The translations under genes were made by a program, and so were the position numbers. A model generated the notes under the pieces. That model had not been told where the DNA came from, searched no databases, and was given only the letters and a program-made list of their open reading frames with translations. Shown in pieces: positions 1 to 11,525 of a stretch of 64,000 nucleotides of DNA. Origin of the DNA: Persicaria tinctoria (Eukaryota > Streptophyta > Magnoliopsida > Caryophyllales > Polygonaceae); the NCBI GenBank assembly GCA_037127255.1, contig JBANSL010000004.1, positions 52,649,702 through 52,713,701 on the forward strand. The letters are read 5' to 3'. Numbering within the stretch: position 1 is the stretch's first letter; each line of letters opens with the position of its first letter.

Positions 1-1
1 A

Positions 2-211
2 AAGCTGTCCAAGCCAGGTCCTCTTCCAAAGCCATCCAGGAAGAGGCGGGACAAGAGGGAAAGCTACGACATGGTATGTGAGACCCCTGAAACTGGGAAG
101 AAGCAGTTGAGTAACAACGTGGGCAGCAAAGAGATCTTCACTGATGGGAATGGAAGTCGGGGCAGTCCAGCAAGTTCTGTTTACAAGGCTCTTTTTCAAG
201 ATGATGATTAA
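2..211 (+). CDS. C-terminal end of an unidentified protein (partial, runs in from the left)
   Basis: An open frame enters at base 2 and ends at a TAA at 209-211, giving 69 residues. The sequence is basic and rich in Pro, Ser and Lys at the start (KPGPLPKPSRKRRDKRE), then hydrophilic, and ends in SVYKALFQDDD. The KRRDKR run could be a nuclear localisation signal. Codon use looks genic, and AT-rich DNA like a 3' UTR follows. I do not recognise the family, and the upstream exons lie outside the window. Any function beyond a possible nuclear location would be a guess. Confidence 0.6.
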   Translation, partial: KLSKPGPLPKPSRKRRDKRESYDMVCETPETGKKQLSNNVGSKEIFTDGNGSRGSPASSVYKALFQDDD

Positions 212-621
212 CTGGTTTGGGATCCTCCTGTACAGTACTGTTGAAATTTTACATTACATTACATGCTTCTCTATAAGAACATTGGTTAGGCTTCCAATCA
301 ACAGGCCATGCAGTTCATTTTTTTATATTTAGAACTTCTCTACATAGGAATTTACTTAGTTCATTGTTATTGGCAATTCAATAATGAATGTTGGCAAAAA
401 AAAAAAAAAAAATTCAATATACCAAAGCTTAAAGCATACTCTGTAGTCTGTATTATGTGTAACTTGATTCGGTCAGGAGTAGTTCTCAAAGAGTTTCTTG
501 TAATTTCTGATATTCTATGGGTAGAGTTGATAAGATGTTAATTGTCAATTTTTAAATGGACTTTCTCCTCTCCTTTACTCCACTCTCGCCAAATCTCTAA
601 AAAAAAAATTCTTAAATCTTA

Positions 622-794
622 CTCCCTCGTAAATAAGTGACTTTTTCAAGTCATGTACGTTTTTTAATACAATAAAAATTATGTTTTTAATTACTTTTTT
701 TTAAATAATATTATATTTATTACTAATAAATATGATATTATTTAAAAACATTAATTAAAAATATAATATTTTATATTTTTACAAACGGAGGGAG
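622..794. mobile_element. Stowaway-like MITE
   Basis: This 173-bp AT-rich element starts CTCCCTCG and ends CGGAGGGAG. It is flanked by TA on both sides (620-621 and 795-796). Such ends with a TA target duplication are typical of Tc1/mariner-derived Stowaway MITEs. It has no coding capacity. The bases between it and the gene end at 211 hold a 17-base A run near 395 and no other gene. Confidence 0.8.
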
Positions 795-1074
795 TATTAT
801 TTTGTGAGAAAGATTTGTCCACTCTACTCGTAGAGTTTAAATTCTATCCATGCCTTTATTTGGCTTCCTAAACCTATTTGTCATTTTTTATGTGGCAATG
901 ATTGGAGCGGTGTATGCTAGACCACTACTCAGAAACGTGCTTTCGGATGAGAGCTGCTAGCTATAGATGACAAATCATAGGATGAGCCTCTTTGGATTGT
1001 TACAAACAAGTCACTTTATTTGGCACTGAGTTAATCTCCCTGAAGAAGTGGAGGCATGTAATCACATCAAATGA

Positions 1075-1385
1075 CTAGAATAGAAGCAAAGCATCTGAAA
1101 TTGCCATTTCAATGGGCCACGAACAAATCCATACATCTTTGAGAGAGTTCATAACTACGAGGCTATCTCCCTCAACCTTGATATACGCAATCCCCATCTC
1201 TTTCGCCCCCTTGAGCCCAAGAAGAAGTCCAAAAGCCTCACCCTCCAAAGCCGAAGTGAAACCACATCGAGCTTTATTGTAATCCATTATGAAATTGGTG
1301 CGGTCTCGAATGACAAAACCTATCAAAGCCTCTCATAAAGCAAGCTTGGTACCATCAAAATTCATTGTCTAAGTTCCTTTGGGCG
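1075..1385 (-). pseudogene. LINE-type RNase H domain relic
   Basis: On the minus strand this reads like the RNase H domain found at the end of plant non-LTR elements. A PPKGT..MNFDGTKLAL-like entry lies in another frame near 1340-1385. It is followed by IGFVIRDR, a GEAFGLLLGLKGAKEMG helix and IKVEGDSLVVMNSL. Reading needs at least one frameshift, and no full ORF remains. It lies 3' of the RT and zf-RVT pieces on the same strand, in the order expected for one L1-like element. Confidence 0.65.
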
Positions 1386-1433
1386 GTTTTCTCCATCTCA
1401 TGATTTGTTGTTTTTTTAGATTTGGCCAACTAA

Positions 1434-1802
1434 GAGCATCTGCATTGGGAGTTTCTTAACCAAAAAATGTAGAAACCTATTATTATTATTATATTACATT
1501 TGTAAAAAGTAGTATAAGGAATGATTTGATAGGTTCCTTAGTAATAAACCTTTAAACACCCTAGTTGATGGAGTATGCATAGATAGAGAGCCAATGAAAT
1601 TGTATGTGTGGGCCCAAAGAAAAGAGAAGGGTAGAGAAAGATAGAGGTTTGATGTGATTCATTTTATTTTAAATTAATTAATTTGGTAGTAAATTGGGTG
1701 GTATGGATGATGTGGGTATAAATTTGAGTTGGTTTTTTAAAAAATGGAATACAAAAAAGTGGGGTTAAGGAACCCAAGTGGGTTCAAGGGATGCAGATGC
1801 TC
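1434..1802. mobile_element. Tourist-like MITE
   Basis: This 369-bp element has inverted ends GAGCATCTGCATTGGG and its near-complement GATGCAGATGCTC. A TAA repeat flanks it at 1431-1433 and 1803-1805. The 3-bp TAA duplication points to the PIF/Harbinger (Tourist) class. It lies just beside the RNase H relic and has no coding capacity. Confidence 0.75.
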
Positions 1803-1925
1803 TAAGTTGTCTCATTTTCTCAGTCTCTTTTAGTTGGAATGTTTTGACATCTTCTCAAATCGTCAAGTTATGTCTAATATAGTTTTTACATAAGTTTATA
1901 TTACATGTGTTTAAATTATCAAATA

Positions 1926-2142
1926 CTACCTCTGTTCAACACTATAGGTCTTTTTAGATTTTACACTTTTTAAGAACCTAAAAAATATAGTAGAGTATTA
2001 ATTTTTTTTTATCAATTTTTTTAATAGTTTGATACTTATAACTAATGAGTATCAAATTATTTAAAATTTGATAACAAATTAATATTCTACGATAGTTGTT
2101 AGGTTCTTAAAAAACATGCAAAATCTAAAAGGTCCTATATAT
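1926..2142. mobile_element. Degenerate Stowaway-like MITE
   Basis: A fold-back segment. The left arm (GGTCTTTTTAGATTTTACAC and what follows, about 1947-1980) is complementary to the right arm at about 2098-2140. The left end CTACCTCTGTTC after TA resembles a decayed Stowaway terminus; the right terminus is lost. The bases 2143-2580 hold no gene that I can see. Confidence 0.5.
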
Positions 2143-2579
2143 TTTTTTTTAAGGTTAAAAGATTGAAACTTAATGAAATATTTACAAGATCAGAATGAGG
2201 TTCTTAGGTGCCAAAATGAGGCATGTGACCTCTAGTGCATCCTATCATCTATTTGGAATTGCTATGAGGGGTTTGTTGGACGTAGTCCATGTGTGAATCC
2301 TATCTTCTCAAGCCAAGGCTATCAGAAGTCGGACACATACCCTAAAGTAGTGATTTGTTAACATTCCCTTTGGTTATGTCATTAAGGATGTTGCAAAAGG
2401 TAGTGGAGTTACATTCATTAGAATTTCATATTTATCTCAACAGTTACAAAAGGGAGTGATTCATTGTCGATGCTTCACCATTTGAGGGTTGCAACTCTAG
2501 TGCAAAAGGGGGTAACTTCTAGGAATAAGGGAGGCTTCTTAATTCCATGTGTTCTTCATCAAAATCAACGAGAGCTCTT

Positions 2580-3352
2580 ATATGTTCAGTTTTTCTTCTA
2601 CTTGATCTTGTAGCAGAATGGTTGATTGTGTAAAGAGCAATGAGTGGGAGTTCTGTATGGTTCTATATACATGAGTCTTTATCTGGTGAACAATCCCATT
2701 TGTGCTGCTTGTCTTGTTTTGAAATTCTTTCTCATTCCTAACCTTCAAGATATAGTATATTGTAGCTGCAAAGGCCATCCTCTTTGCCTTTGTCCTCCAT
2801 CCTTTTCATCTAGCCTCTTTCTTCATCCATTTCAAGGCACTTTGCATAGTAGACATCCTTCTTCTGAGTTCGAGCTAGCCACTGCTGTATCTGGATCCAT
2901 ACAGAGGAAGAAAAATCACAAGGAAAGAAAATGTGATCGTTGGTTTCATTTACTTGGTTAATGAGCATAAATGGTTAACTTCCATTTATGTAATGTAGTC
3001 CTTTGTGGCCAGTCTTCTTTTTGTTGTTACCCATAAAATGAAGGAGTGTCTTCGCGTTGTGGTCCTTTCCCACACTATTGCCCTTTCCCACACTATGATT
3101 ATAATAAAATTTCAACTTGTTGCTGAGATCATGTCCTAGAACTTGGTCCTTGAAGAGAGGATCCTCTTGACGAATGGGGAGTCATTTATCTTGTGTACAT
3201 TCCAGCTCCAGATGTTTCCTTGTCACAAATATTGATGATGGACCCATCTTATCCATAGGTTGTCGTTCTTTCTTAAAATGTCTCATAAGAGCTTTGTAAG
3301 AAAGGAACTGTTCCAGGTTTTTAAGTTATTGAGCTCTAGTCTACCTTCATCT
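2580..3352 (-). pseudogene. LINE relic: RT tail and zf-RVT region
   Basis: The minus strand, read across several frames, gives phrases typical of the region after the RT of plant LINEs. These are IPKDEGRLELNNLKTWN near 3355, then DNLWIRWVHHQYL and WSWNVHKINDSPFVKRIL. After those come KTLLHFMGNNKKKTGHKGL and NDHIFFPCDFSSSVW, which fits the zf-RVT cysteine-rich block. Stops and frameshifts are frequent. The reading continues the RT fragment at 4141-4475 once the insertion at 3360-4140 is set aside, so both belong to one element. Confidence 0.6.
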
Positions 3353-3359
3353 TTTGGAA

Positions 3360-4140
3360 TTAGGGTTTTTTTATCCCCCTAGTCGGGATGTATTTGCTAT
3401 TGAGTCGAACCTATTGTTTTATTTTAGGAGGTTTAGAGTCACTAGTCGGTCGCGTACTTTTTGCATTTATTTACTTTAGTTTGTAAGACTCGGGGTCTTA
3501 AGAGGTGCCATCCCATGCCACCTAGCCCTCTCAGGTCCGTTGTCCTCACTTGGATCCTGAAAAGGAAGAGCTCTTGTGTCATGGGTAGAGTTTGAATCAC
3601 TTATAAGTCACTCTCAACATCCTTATGATATCCAATGTGGGACATGGGTGTTACAATCTTCTCCACTTAAAGCACTGATGACCCTGTTATGCCCAAGGGA
3701 CTGCCCTCCGGGAGGAGCGTACCCGAGCATACTGTCGGCGTACCTTCGAGCCCGGAGTCGCCTCTGATACCATCTGTAAGACCCGTGGTCTTAAGAGGTG
3801 CCAACCCATGTCATCTAGCCCTCTCAGGTCCGTTGTCCTCACTTGGAGCCTGAAAAGGAAGAGCTCTTATGTCATGGGTAGGACTTGAATCACTTATAAA
3901 TCACTCCCAACATCCTTATGATATCCGATGTGGGACGGGGGTGTTACATAGTGTTAGTTAAGCACAACAAATTTGGGTTTATAAGTGATATTATGAATTA
4001 TTATTACACTAAGTTATTGACATGTGGTATGCGTGAAAATATAAGAAAATAATTAAGTTTATTCTAATTCCGCCTAGGCATCCGCCTCACCGCCTAGGCG
4101 CTAGGCGGCTACCCACCACATAACGCCTTTTAAAACATTG
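3360..4140. repeat. Composite insertion interrupting the LINE
   Basis: A 781-bp block flanked by TTTGGAA direct repeats (3353-3359 and 4141-4147), splitting the LINE exactly between its KDVYLP and PKDEG phrases. It contains the TRIM at 3482-3948, leaving about 310 bp of host insertion. The right part has a GCCTAGGCG-rich near-palindrome (4071-4108) and the terminal string AAAACATTG, which recalls some plant hAT-like repeats. The left end does not match that terminus, so the class is uncertain. Confidence 0.5.
3482..3948 (-). mobile_element. TRIM retrotransposon (467 bp, complete)
   Basis: Two direct repeats of exactly 174 bp, 3482-3655 and 3775-3948, start TGTAAGAC and end GTGTTACA. Read on the minus strand, TGGTATCAGAGG (complement of 3761-3772) follows the first LTR by 2 nt. 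This is the usual initiator-Met tRNA primer site. A purine-rich AAGTGGAGAAGAT-like tract precedes the other LTR. The flanks TAGTT and TAGTG match at 4 of 5 bases. The 119-bp interior has no ORF, as expected of a terminal-repeat retrotransposon in miniature. Confidence 0.88.
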
Positions 4141-6104
4141 TTTGGAAGATAGACATCCTTCCACCTAATCCTATGGGATTTCCATATAAAATTAACACAT
4201 AAACTATTTATTTTTTGTATTACCATAGTTGCGGATGGGAGGATTGAGAACCAAAAGGCCTCAATTCCTTGTAAAACAGCTCTGGTCAATTCTACCTTTC
4301 TAGCATAAGCCAAGGTCTTAGATTCCAATAATTTATATTTGCTATAAACTTGTCTAGAAGAGGAGTGTATTGAGAGATGGTTAACTTTTCTGAGGATATT
4401 GGTATTCCAAGGTAAAGTAAAAGGGAAACTCCCAAGAGTAAAACCTATTTCGGAGAGGAAATACTCCTTATCCACTTCCTGTATCCCTGCTGAGTAGAAA
4501 GATCAGTTTGCTGGATTTATTTCTAAACTTGAGCGTGCCTTGAAGTTGTCCAGGGAGTCAATAAGGATATCTATAGAGTCTCTATCTCCTTTGGCTAATA
4601 GTAAAATATCATCTTCATATGCTAAATGAGTAATTTGCAACAACTTACACTTGTGATGAATGATGATACTTAAAGGAAGGGAGTCTAGTTCTACATTGTA
4701 GAATTCTAGATAGGTAATTAGTGAATACAACAAAGATCAAGGGGAATATTGGATCTCCTTGTCGTAACTCCCTTTTTCCTTGAAAGAAACCCTGCAAACT
4801 ACCATTAATATTAAGAGATAAAGAGGTAGTACAAATGCATTGTAGATGTCAGTGTATAAATATGGGGAATTTTGGTGGATAAACATGTCATTTATGAAGG
4901 ACCAACATAGGGTGTCATATGCCTTTCGGAGGTCAATTTTTGGAGGCACCTGGGCCTCATCATCGTCCTTGAGTATCTTCTTTTCAATTCTTGAAGAAGC
5001 ATAACATTTTCTCCTGTGAGTCTTCCTTTTATGAAACCCGACTGAGCATGAGATACTAGAGCTTTCAATTGAGGTTTGAGTCTAGTAGCCAGAATCTTGG
5101 AAATAATTTTGTATGTGACATTGCAACAAGATATAAGTCTAACATCTCCCACTCTATTAGGGTTCGAGTTTTCTTCAATCAAGGATATGCTAGTGTGGTT
5201 TGGCTGCTTGAGAAGTTGGCCTGATTGAAGAAAATCATTTATTGCATTTAAGATCTATTCTCTTGTGGTATGCCAGGTAAATTTAAAGAATTTTGATGTG
5301 AACTCATCTGGATTGGGTGATTTATCATCACCTATTTTATAGACCATAAAGTTGCCTTGATCTCCTCATTTGTGACTTCTAGTGTAAGAGCTTGGTGTCT
5401 CTTTGAATTCACGACTGCTCCTCCATTTGTGATAATTCTCTCATCCACAGATTCAGTTTGCTGAGTTGTTCCTAGTAGGTCTTTAAATAAGAGTTCAAAC
5501 TACATAGCCACTTGGTCTAGAGAGGTAGTTTCTGTGCCATCATCTTTTTGCAGTGAGCAGATGTGATTTCTTTTCATGTTCTTCCTCATTAGCCCATGGA
5601 AATAGGTCGTGCATCTATCTCATTTAAATGTATGTTTTGCTTTGGCCAATTGTGAGTTGAACTTGAACTTAACCTCTTTCAACATGATAGCTTTTTTCCT
5701 GGCCATATGTAAGTTCCTCTAGAAGCGTGGTTGATTCAGTATTCTCCTTTAAAGCACTAAAAACCCTTGCATATTCCTTGTATGGTAACTTTTCTCTTAC
5801 TGAGATGCTCGAGAATGTCAGGTGTTGTTTAAGCTTGTGCATCATCTTGCATAACTTGCACTGGCTTGTACCCCATCCTGCAAAGCTCCAATTTTGTTGG
5901 AAAGTGTTTTGGAAATCATGATGATATATCCACATATTGAAAAACTTAAAGGGACCTTTTTTCTTTTTTTTTTCTGTTGATCCAAGACTTGAACCATTAT
6001 TTGACAGTGGTTTGGAATTTGAAAAGACTTTTGGGATGAGGAATGAGGCTTTGCGGATATAATTTCTTGTAGTCCAGGCATAATTGATCATCACTCTATC
6101 TATC
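4141..6104 (-). pseudogene. LINE reverse transcriptase and linker relic
   Basis: A broken minus-strand reading frame in several pieces. 5669-6104 holds the end of the endonuclease and the linker (FTHTIDRVMINYAW). 4892-5182 holds the RT start (NPNRVGDVRLISCCNVTYKIISKILATRLK, then AQSGFIKGR). 4503-4733 holds the palm region (ITHLAYEDDILLLAKGD). The catalytic FADD-like box is therefore AYEDD, one mismatch from the norm. 4141-4475 holds the RT tail (ELTRAVLQGIEAFWF, CVNFIW). Many frameshifts and stops are present. The part from about 5392 rightward is also present in the second duplication copy. Confidence 0.8.
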
Positions 6105-6109
6105 GTGTG

Positions 6110-9100
6110 TGTAAAGCCTTGGATTTTCAAATCCTAATTTTCGAAAAAAGAAAATTTAAAATGAATTTAAAATCGGAAATTTAAGGAAAACTCGTTAAAT
6201 CGGATTTCAAAACTAATGGAACAGATTTCCGACCTAAATAAAATTTCTAAAACTAACTTGGCATGACAACCTTGATTCTCGGATTTTCAAAATCTAATTG
6301 CAAAAGATAGAGCGGGAAATTGGGAAGCTAACGCCGGAAACTAATTTCGGGACTAACCTTGGGTTTCGAACTCTCAACGTCGGACGAAGATTCTCGCTCT
6401 CACCTCACCTTGCCCTAGCCTACTCACCTTACCCCCAAACCCTAGCTCTTTGAGCTTGAAGACCCATTTGAATTCAAATGTGGTGAAAGATGCTCATGCC
6501 TAAGTTGGAGAAACACCCCCATCCCTCTTTTTCACTCCCCCTCTCTTGCACCCCTCATTGTGGGAAGGGGACAGAGCTTGTTCTTATCCTCCATATCCTC
6601 ACATCAATCCATTCCATTTCACTTCTTAAGGTTACAACTCACTCTCACTTCAAACAAAGAAACCCTAAACCTTATCTCACTTGAAGAAGAGAAACCCAAA
6701 TCCAAGAAACCCTAAAACTCCACTCACCTCACTCCCTTGTGACGCCGCCACCCACCATTATCTCCACCACCCATCACCACCAACTCCGATCACCTCCTTT
6801 GCCACCTCAACCACCAAATGCCACCCTCTTTACTCATTTTCCCCTTGCGCCGAAAACCCTAAATCCCACCCATCACCTCTCGTTCCTTCCTTCTTGAATA
6901 CCAAGTGTTCTAGCAACCTCCTCACCTTCAATTGAAGTCCAAGAAGCTATTCAAGATCCTCATCAGCCCAGAAGTTCGAGAAAGAAGCTCTGGAGTCCTA
7001 TTCATCCTCTTTTGAGTCTAACAAGGGTAAGGGTTTCATCTTCAGCTCCTTTCTCTTCCAACCTTCCAAAGTTGGTAACTTTAACCCTCCTAACACTCCC
7101 TCAGCTCACCCAACAAGAATATCCAGAAGAAAAAAAGCTCGGAATCGCCCTTCAAGCCACCCCGGAGAAGAAAAGTGAAGAAAAGAAGAATTGGGTGAGA
7201 AATCTCTCTTTCCATCGATTTTTACGTTCTCTTTTGATTCTAACATGTTTCTAGAAGTCTAGGAAAAAAAAGGAAAAAAGGGGAAGAGCTAACAACAATA
7301 AACGAGGTCAAGAAAGAGCTTGAATCAAAGATTCACGCCGGGACTCGCCGCCGCGAGTATGAACTCGCAGCCATGAGTTAGAACAAGCCCCGAGGGTTCT
7401 AACTTGTGGCCGTGAAAGGCTGTTCCGTGGCGGCGAGTGAGCTCATATGGGATGTCCTAGAGGGATCCCAGACTCGTGGCCGCGACAAGGTGTTTCGCGG
7501 GCGCGAGATTTCTCGCAGCCACGAGACCCCTCACAGACACGAAGCCCTCACGGGTGCGAGTGTGATTCCATGACTGCGACACCCCTGTTCTCACGGGGTG
7601 CTCGCTGGGACATCTCGCGGTGGCGAGAGCCATTTTTGCTGCGGCAAGTTACCCCCTGGCCAAGTGCTTTGAACTCGTATTTCTCATTGTTTTGTCGAAC
7701 ATTTTCACGGCTCGTCTTTAACAATTTTGAGGATTTAAATGACCGATCTAATAACTTGACATGGGTTTTTGGAAAAGTAACTTCATAAGTGTTTCATGGT
7801 TGGAGATCCTAAACGATTAACTCGATTTTTGAAACGGTTTTCGAGACTAACTTGGGAACATGACTTGATCGGCGACTAACTAGCATATTGATGTGATTGG
7901 TTGACTAACGACATGAATGTGTGAACTAATAGCATATGTGAATGACTAATGACATGATGAAATAGTAATGTTATGTTATCGTATGATTTATACCTTATGA
8001 TTATGATGAACTTTTGAGATGTATATGCGGATATTATATTATGAGCATGCAAAAGTGGCTGAGTAATATATGGAGAATAATGTGGTCTTATGTAATGTGA
8101 TGTTACGATGCGTGATTGAGCATGATGGAATGGAAATTGCGATGTGTTTACTTATTCTATTGAAGGATGTGTGTTATGAATGCTTGAGTAGTTAGATGTA
8201 GACTTATATATCACGTTATGTATCTAGGTAACACTTTGTGATTGTGATTGATGTGTGCCGAGTCTTCTATTATGATGCTCTGCATAGCCAGACAAGTCTC
8301 TTCGGAGCTTACTCATATTTGATCCCTTCCCTGCTTATATGTGCATGGTGTACTAGGTGCTTGCATATCATATTAAGCATGCCATGTAGTATCATGCTAA
8401 GTTGCATTAACGAATGAGCATTCTTATTCTATATCCGCTTGTAAACAGAACGAACATTATCTGTGAAGTAATTAGAGTCTTTGCTAGGGTCATAGGACGG
8501 CCCAGTCCCATGGGGTCTCGTCATGAGTCATTCAAGTCATATGGCACTACCTTTACTATATCGAGTATGATAATTATGAACAATATGATGATGAACATGA
8601 TGATGAATATAATGGCGAATATGATGACTATATAAAGCACGCTTTGGGTTGGGCACCAATACCGGCTTGATCCAATATAATGAAATGGAATGCATTCATG
8701 AGCTGGCCAGTCTCCGCCCTATCAGGAAGCGGAGCGGTGGTAGGAGAGGGACATTCTAGTTGGCATTATGTGCTAGGGCCCTATTTAATATTCTGCACAT
8801 ATAGAAACTGCGAGCATGTTTGTGTGCTAATATTCATGTCCTGCATTAGAAGCATGATATTAGGCTTAGCGTATGTGTGTGCTTATATGTGGGGATCAGT
8901 CATGTGGGCTTCAATCTGATCCTATGCCCGCTTTTTAAAATATATGTTACATGTGGGCTTCAATCTGATCCTCTGATCCTTGAATGGCCGAGAGTGATCG
9001 TTTGAGACTCTGACTTCACCAGACTTGCATGAATTTGGGATTTGACTTTTTCGGATTCCGTTTTGACCCGGCTCCGCCGTGGCACCCTATGTATGGTTTT

Positions 9101-9334
9101 GAGATTTTATGTTGGTTTGCATAGTAAATGAATTTTCTGCGACTTAGACTTAGGACAAACACAGGGGATTCACCCCAAGGATTCCAAACGATCCTTACGT
9201 TTTGGGTGTGAAATCCCATTTTAAAGTACTAATCCTTGATTACAAACCTTCAACTTGTACTCGGAGCGCAAGATCCTAACGAATGATCCTTCCTTCAAAA
9301 CGTAATGCGGGATTTCCCATCTCGGGCCGTTACA
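6110..9334. mobile_element. Solo LTR inside the LINE (3.2 kb)
   Basis: It starts TGTAAAGCC, ends GGGCCGTTACA and is flanked by an exact GTGTG repeat (6105-6109, 9335-9339). The LINE endonuclease resumes beyond it. No primer site or internal region is present, so it is a solo LTR left by LTR-LTR recombination, of a family I cannot name. A Pro- and His-rich stretch (6490-6940) encodes apparent ORFs that are low-complexity translations, not genes. The part at 7344-7648 carries doublets of 14-bp GC-rich quasi-palindromes (see findings). No gene is seen inside. Confidence 0.85.
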
Positions 9335-9690
9335 GTGTGTGCTCCTCTACTGTAGTCATTCCATCTATTAGGCCAATCTCAGCCACACAATTCCACAAAT
9401 TAGCTATCTCATATGTTATAACTGTTGAGCCATTCTTCCTCTCACATGATCTCATTCTTGCATTAAAATCTCCTAATACAATCCAGGGACCTTGTTTTGT
9501 ATTGCATTCCATATACGTGTGCTAGCTGAAAATCTTTCCCACTTATTTTACATGTCAACTTCCATCATATCATTTGTTCTGTTGACACATAGTGCTCATG
9601 TAGGAAATTCCATTGGTTGAAATTTTTCCTCACGATATCATTAAGCTTCCTCTAAACCAGTTTTATTTCTATGAGACCCATAAAAACTAC
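9335..9690 (-). pseudogene. LINE endonuclease relic, 5' part
   Basis: The minus strand reads GPWIVLGDFNARM, the conserved GDFN box of the APE-type endonuclease of L1-like elements. NLWNCVAEIGLIDG follows, before the reading reaches the solo LTR. It then resumes beyond the LTR with a decayed DRVMINYAW block near 6080-6104. Sequence upstream of GDFN, up to about 9690, is degenerate; I see no clear LINE start. Confidence 0.7.
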
Positions 9691-11050
9691 TCCCTTCTTT
9701 CGCCAAAACATGTCATTTTAGCTTGTGCATAATTTTTAAGAAAATCAACAAAATATGTCTAAATTGTTTTGCATCAACTTTGTTTTTATTTAATTTTGTT
9801 TTCTTTCTATTTCAATCAATCAAAACCCTCCTTTCTACTAATTGGTAAATACACACTACTTAGAGACTTTGATGCTCCGTGGGATCGACCTCTTACTTAT
9901 TTGATATACTAGTTTGTAGATTTGAATTATATTTTGATAGGAGACACAACGATTTCCTCCCATCAAATTCTGGAGCCGTTGCCGGGGAATCAAGTTTATT
10001 TCTTTGTTTTGTGTGTTTATTAATTTTTGTGCATATATTTAACAATGTTGTGAACCTATCTTACGGTTCACAACACCCTTACTACTAGATTGCATGAGTA
10101 TGTTGACGACCTTGGTTCATTGGGTTATCAATATGGAGTGCGGAAAATGTGTATTTGCATATTTGATGGGATGAATACTGAAACACGGAGCCGTGCTGAG
10201 TACATAAGTAATGGAGGCCTATTGGAGATGGGACTCTTTGAGATTTGGGATTTTTTCTACTACACGAGTCACCAGGTTGAGAAAGAAGTATCAATCCAGA
10301 GCCTTACACAAGTACTGTAGCAGCTAGCTGAGCGCAATAGAAACTTGGAAAATCAGATGGCTGAGCGAAACCAAATCTTGGAGGAACAAATGAGCCAAAT
10401 TTTAAAACTAATCGTTGGTCCCCAAGGTGAGAAAGAAGCAAGCTTAGAGGAGGAAGACGAAACCACGACGGAGGGTGAGAAGCCCGAGGTGCGGCGACTG
10501 CAGCAAACAGCGGCGACCACCACAAGGAGGTGCAGCGGCCGCTGCATGCATGCAGGGACCGCGACATTGCCTCTGATGGACAACAGCAGTTCCCTTCTCT
10601 CGACTTGCATAAACCTATCCCGCCATTCCATGAGAAAGAGGAATTGGTTGCAATCAATGATAGCTTCTTTGATGATGGAGGAGAGGGTCTAGTGCTTCAT
10701 GACTTGGAATCTCATGAGTCGACGCATGAGGTTACATGTGATGTGTCTCCTACGGTCCTACTCCATCTCACACATCCATTCTGACTTGGTAATGGTGATT
10801 ATGTTGATTCTTTTGATTGCTATTTTGAGAAGCCATCAGCGGAACTGTGTTGGTTGTATCTTATTCCTTTAGTAGAGAGTCATGGTGATTATGTTGATCA
10901 TTTTACTCCAGTTAGTTTTATTATTTGTGAGTTTTTGGAAAAAATATTAAAATAATTATTTTAATAGATATTTCATTTTTTAACTTTTCTTTTAATTCAT
11001 AATTCTCCTTCTAAAGATTTTTAAATTTAAATTTAAAGGTAAAATCATCC
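9691..11050 (+). mobile_element. Gypsy (Athila/Tat-like) 5' fragment with primer site and gag-like region
   Basis: TGGAGCCGTTGCCGGGGA at 9971-9988 is one base away from the tRNA-Asp-type primer site of Athila/Tat elements. It follows an LTR-like end (..CCTCCCATCA). Downstream, broken plus-strand frames encode a coiled-coil, charged gag-like stretch (QLAERNRNLENQMAERN, then SQILKLIVGPQGEKEASLEEEDET) at 10321-10500, and an acidic tail. There is a stop at 10318. The pol region and 3' LTR are absent. The upstream LTR is truncated somewhere around 9690. Confidence 0.6.
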
Positions 11051-11308
11051 CTTATTTTATTAGCACAAATGACCCATCTACTCTATTTTTTCTATTCTAA
11101 AAAACGGATATACTTTTGCAAACAGAACACCGATTTGGTGTATTTTCGCAAATCAACCATGTATTTAGACAAAACAACGTATTATTTATGTTGTTGTTTC
11201 CCTACCGTATTATATCCTATATTTTTTGAAATATGGTTTTTATGTGTCCATGCAACATAAATGATACATGGCGCATGATTTTCAACCGGCATTGCTCATA
11301 TTTTAATA

Positions 11309-11525
11309 CTACATCCGTTCAAAAATATAAGTCATTTTAGACATTTGCACACAAATTAAGGAAATCACAAACTTATTCCATTTATACCCCTCATTAATTA
11401 TCCACAAACCTTATCAACCAATAAAATTTGAGCAAAAAGTCAAAAAGTAACATTTCTCATATCCCAATATCTAGAAAACCTAAAAGGACCTATATTTTCA
11501 AACAAAAATCTAAGACTAAAAGGAG
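11309..11525. mobile_element. Stowaway-like MITE, absent from duplication copy 2
   Basis: A 217-bp element between TA dinucleotides (11307-11308 and 11526-11527). It starts CTACATCCGTTC and ends TAAAAGGAG. The inner sequences near both ends are complementary (AAAATATAAGTC against GGACCTATATTTTC). The matching site in copy 2 has only a 5-base remnant. The rest of 11526-12000 is AT-rich and has no gene that I can support. Confidence 0.75.

Noticed and set aside
6490..6940. Pro/His/Ser-rich open frames in the solo LTR (and 17215-17660)
   Set aside because: They lie inside an LTR, shift frame between the two copies and have low-complexity composition, so they are not genes.
7447..7788. An Arg-rich 113-residue frame
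   Set aside because: It is the translation of the palindrome array in the solo LTR, and the second copy changes its reading.
10304..10657. Minus-strand Cys/Arg-rich frames opposite the gag-like region
   Set aside because: They are antisense shadows of the charged plus-strand gag-like frame and differ between duplication copies.
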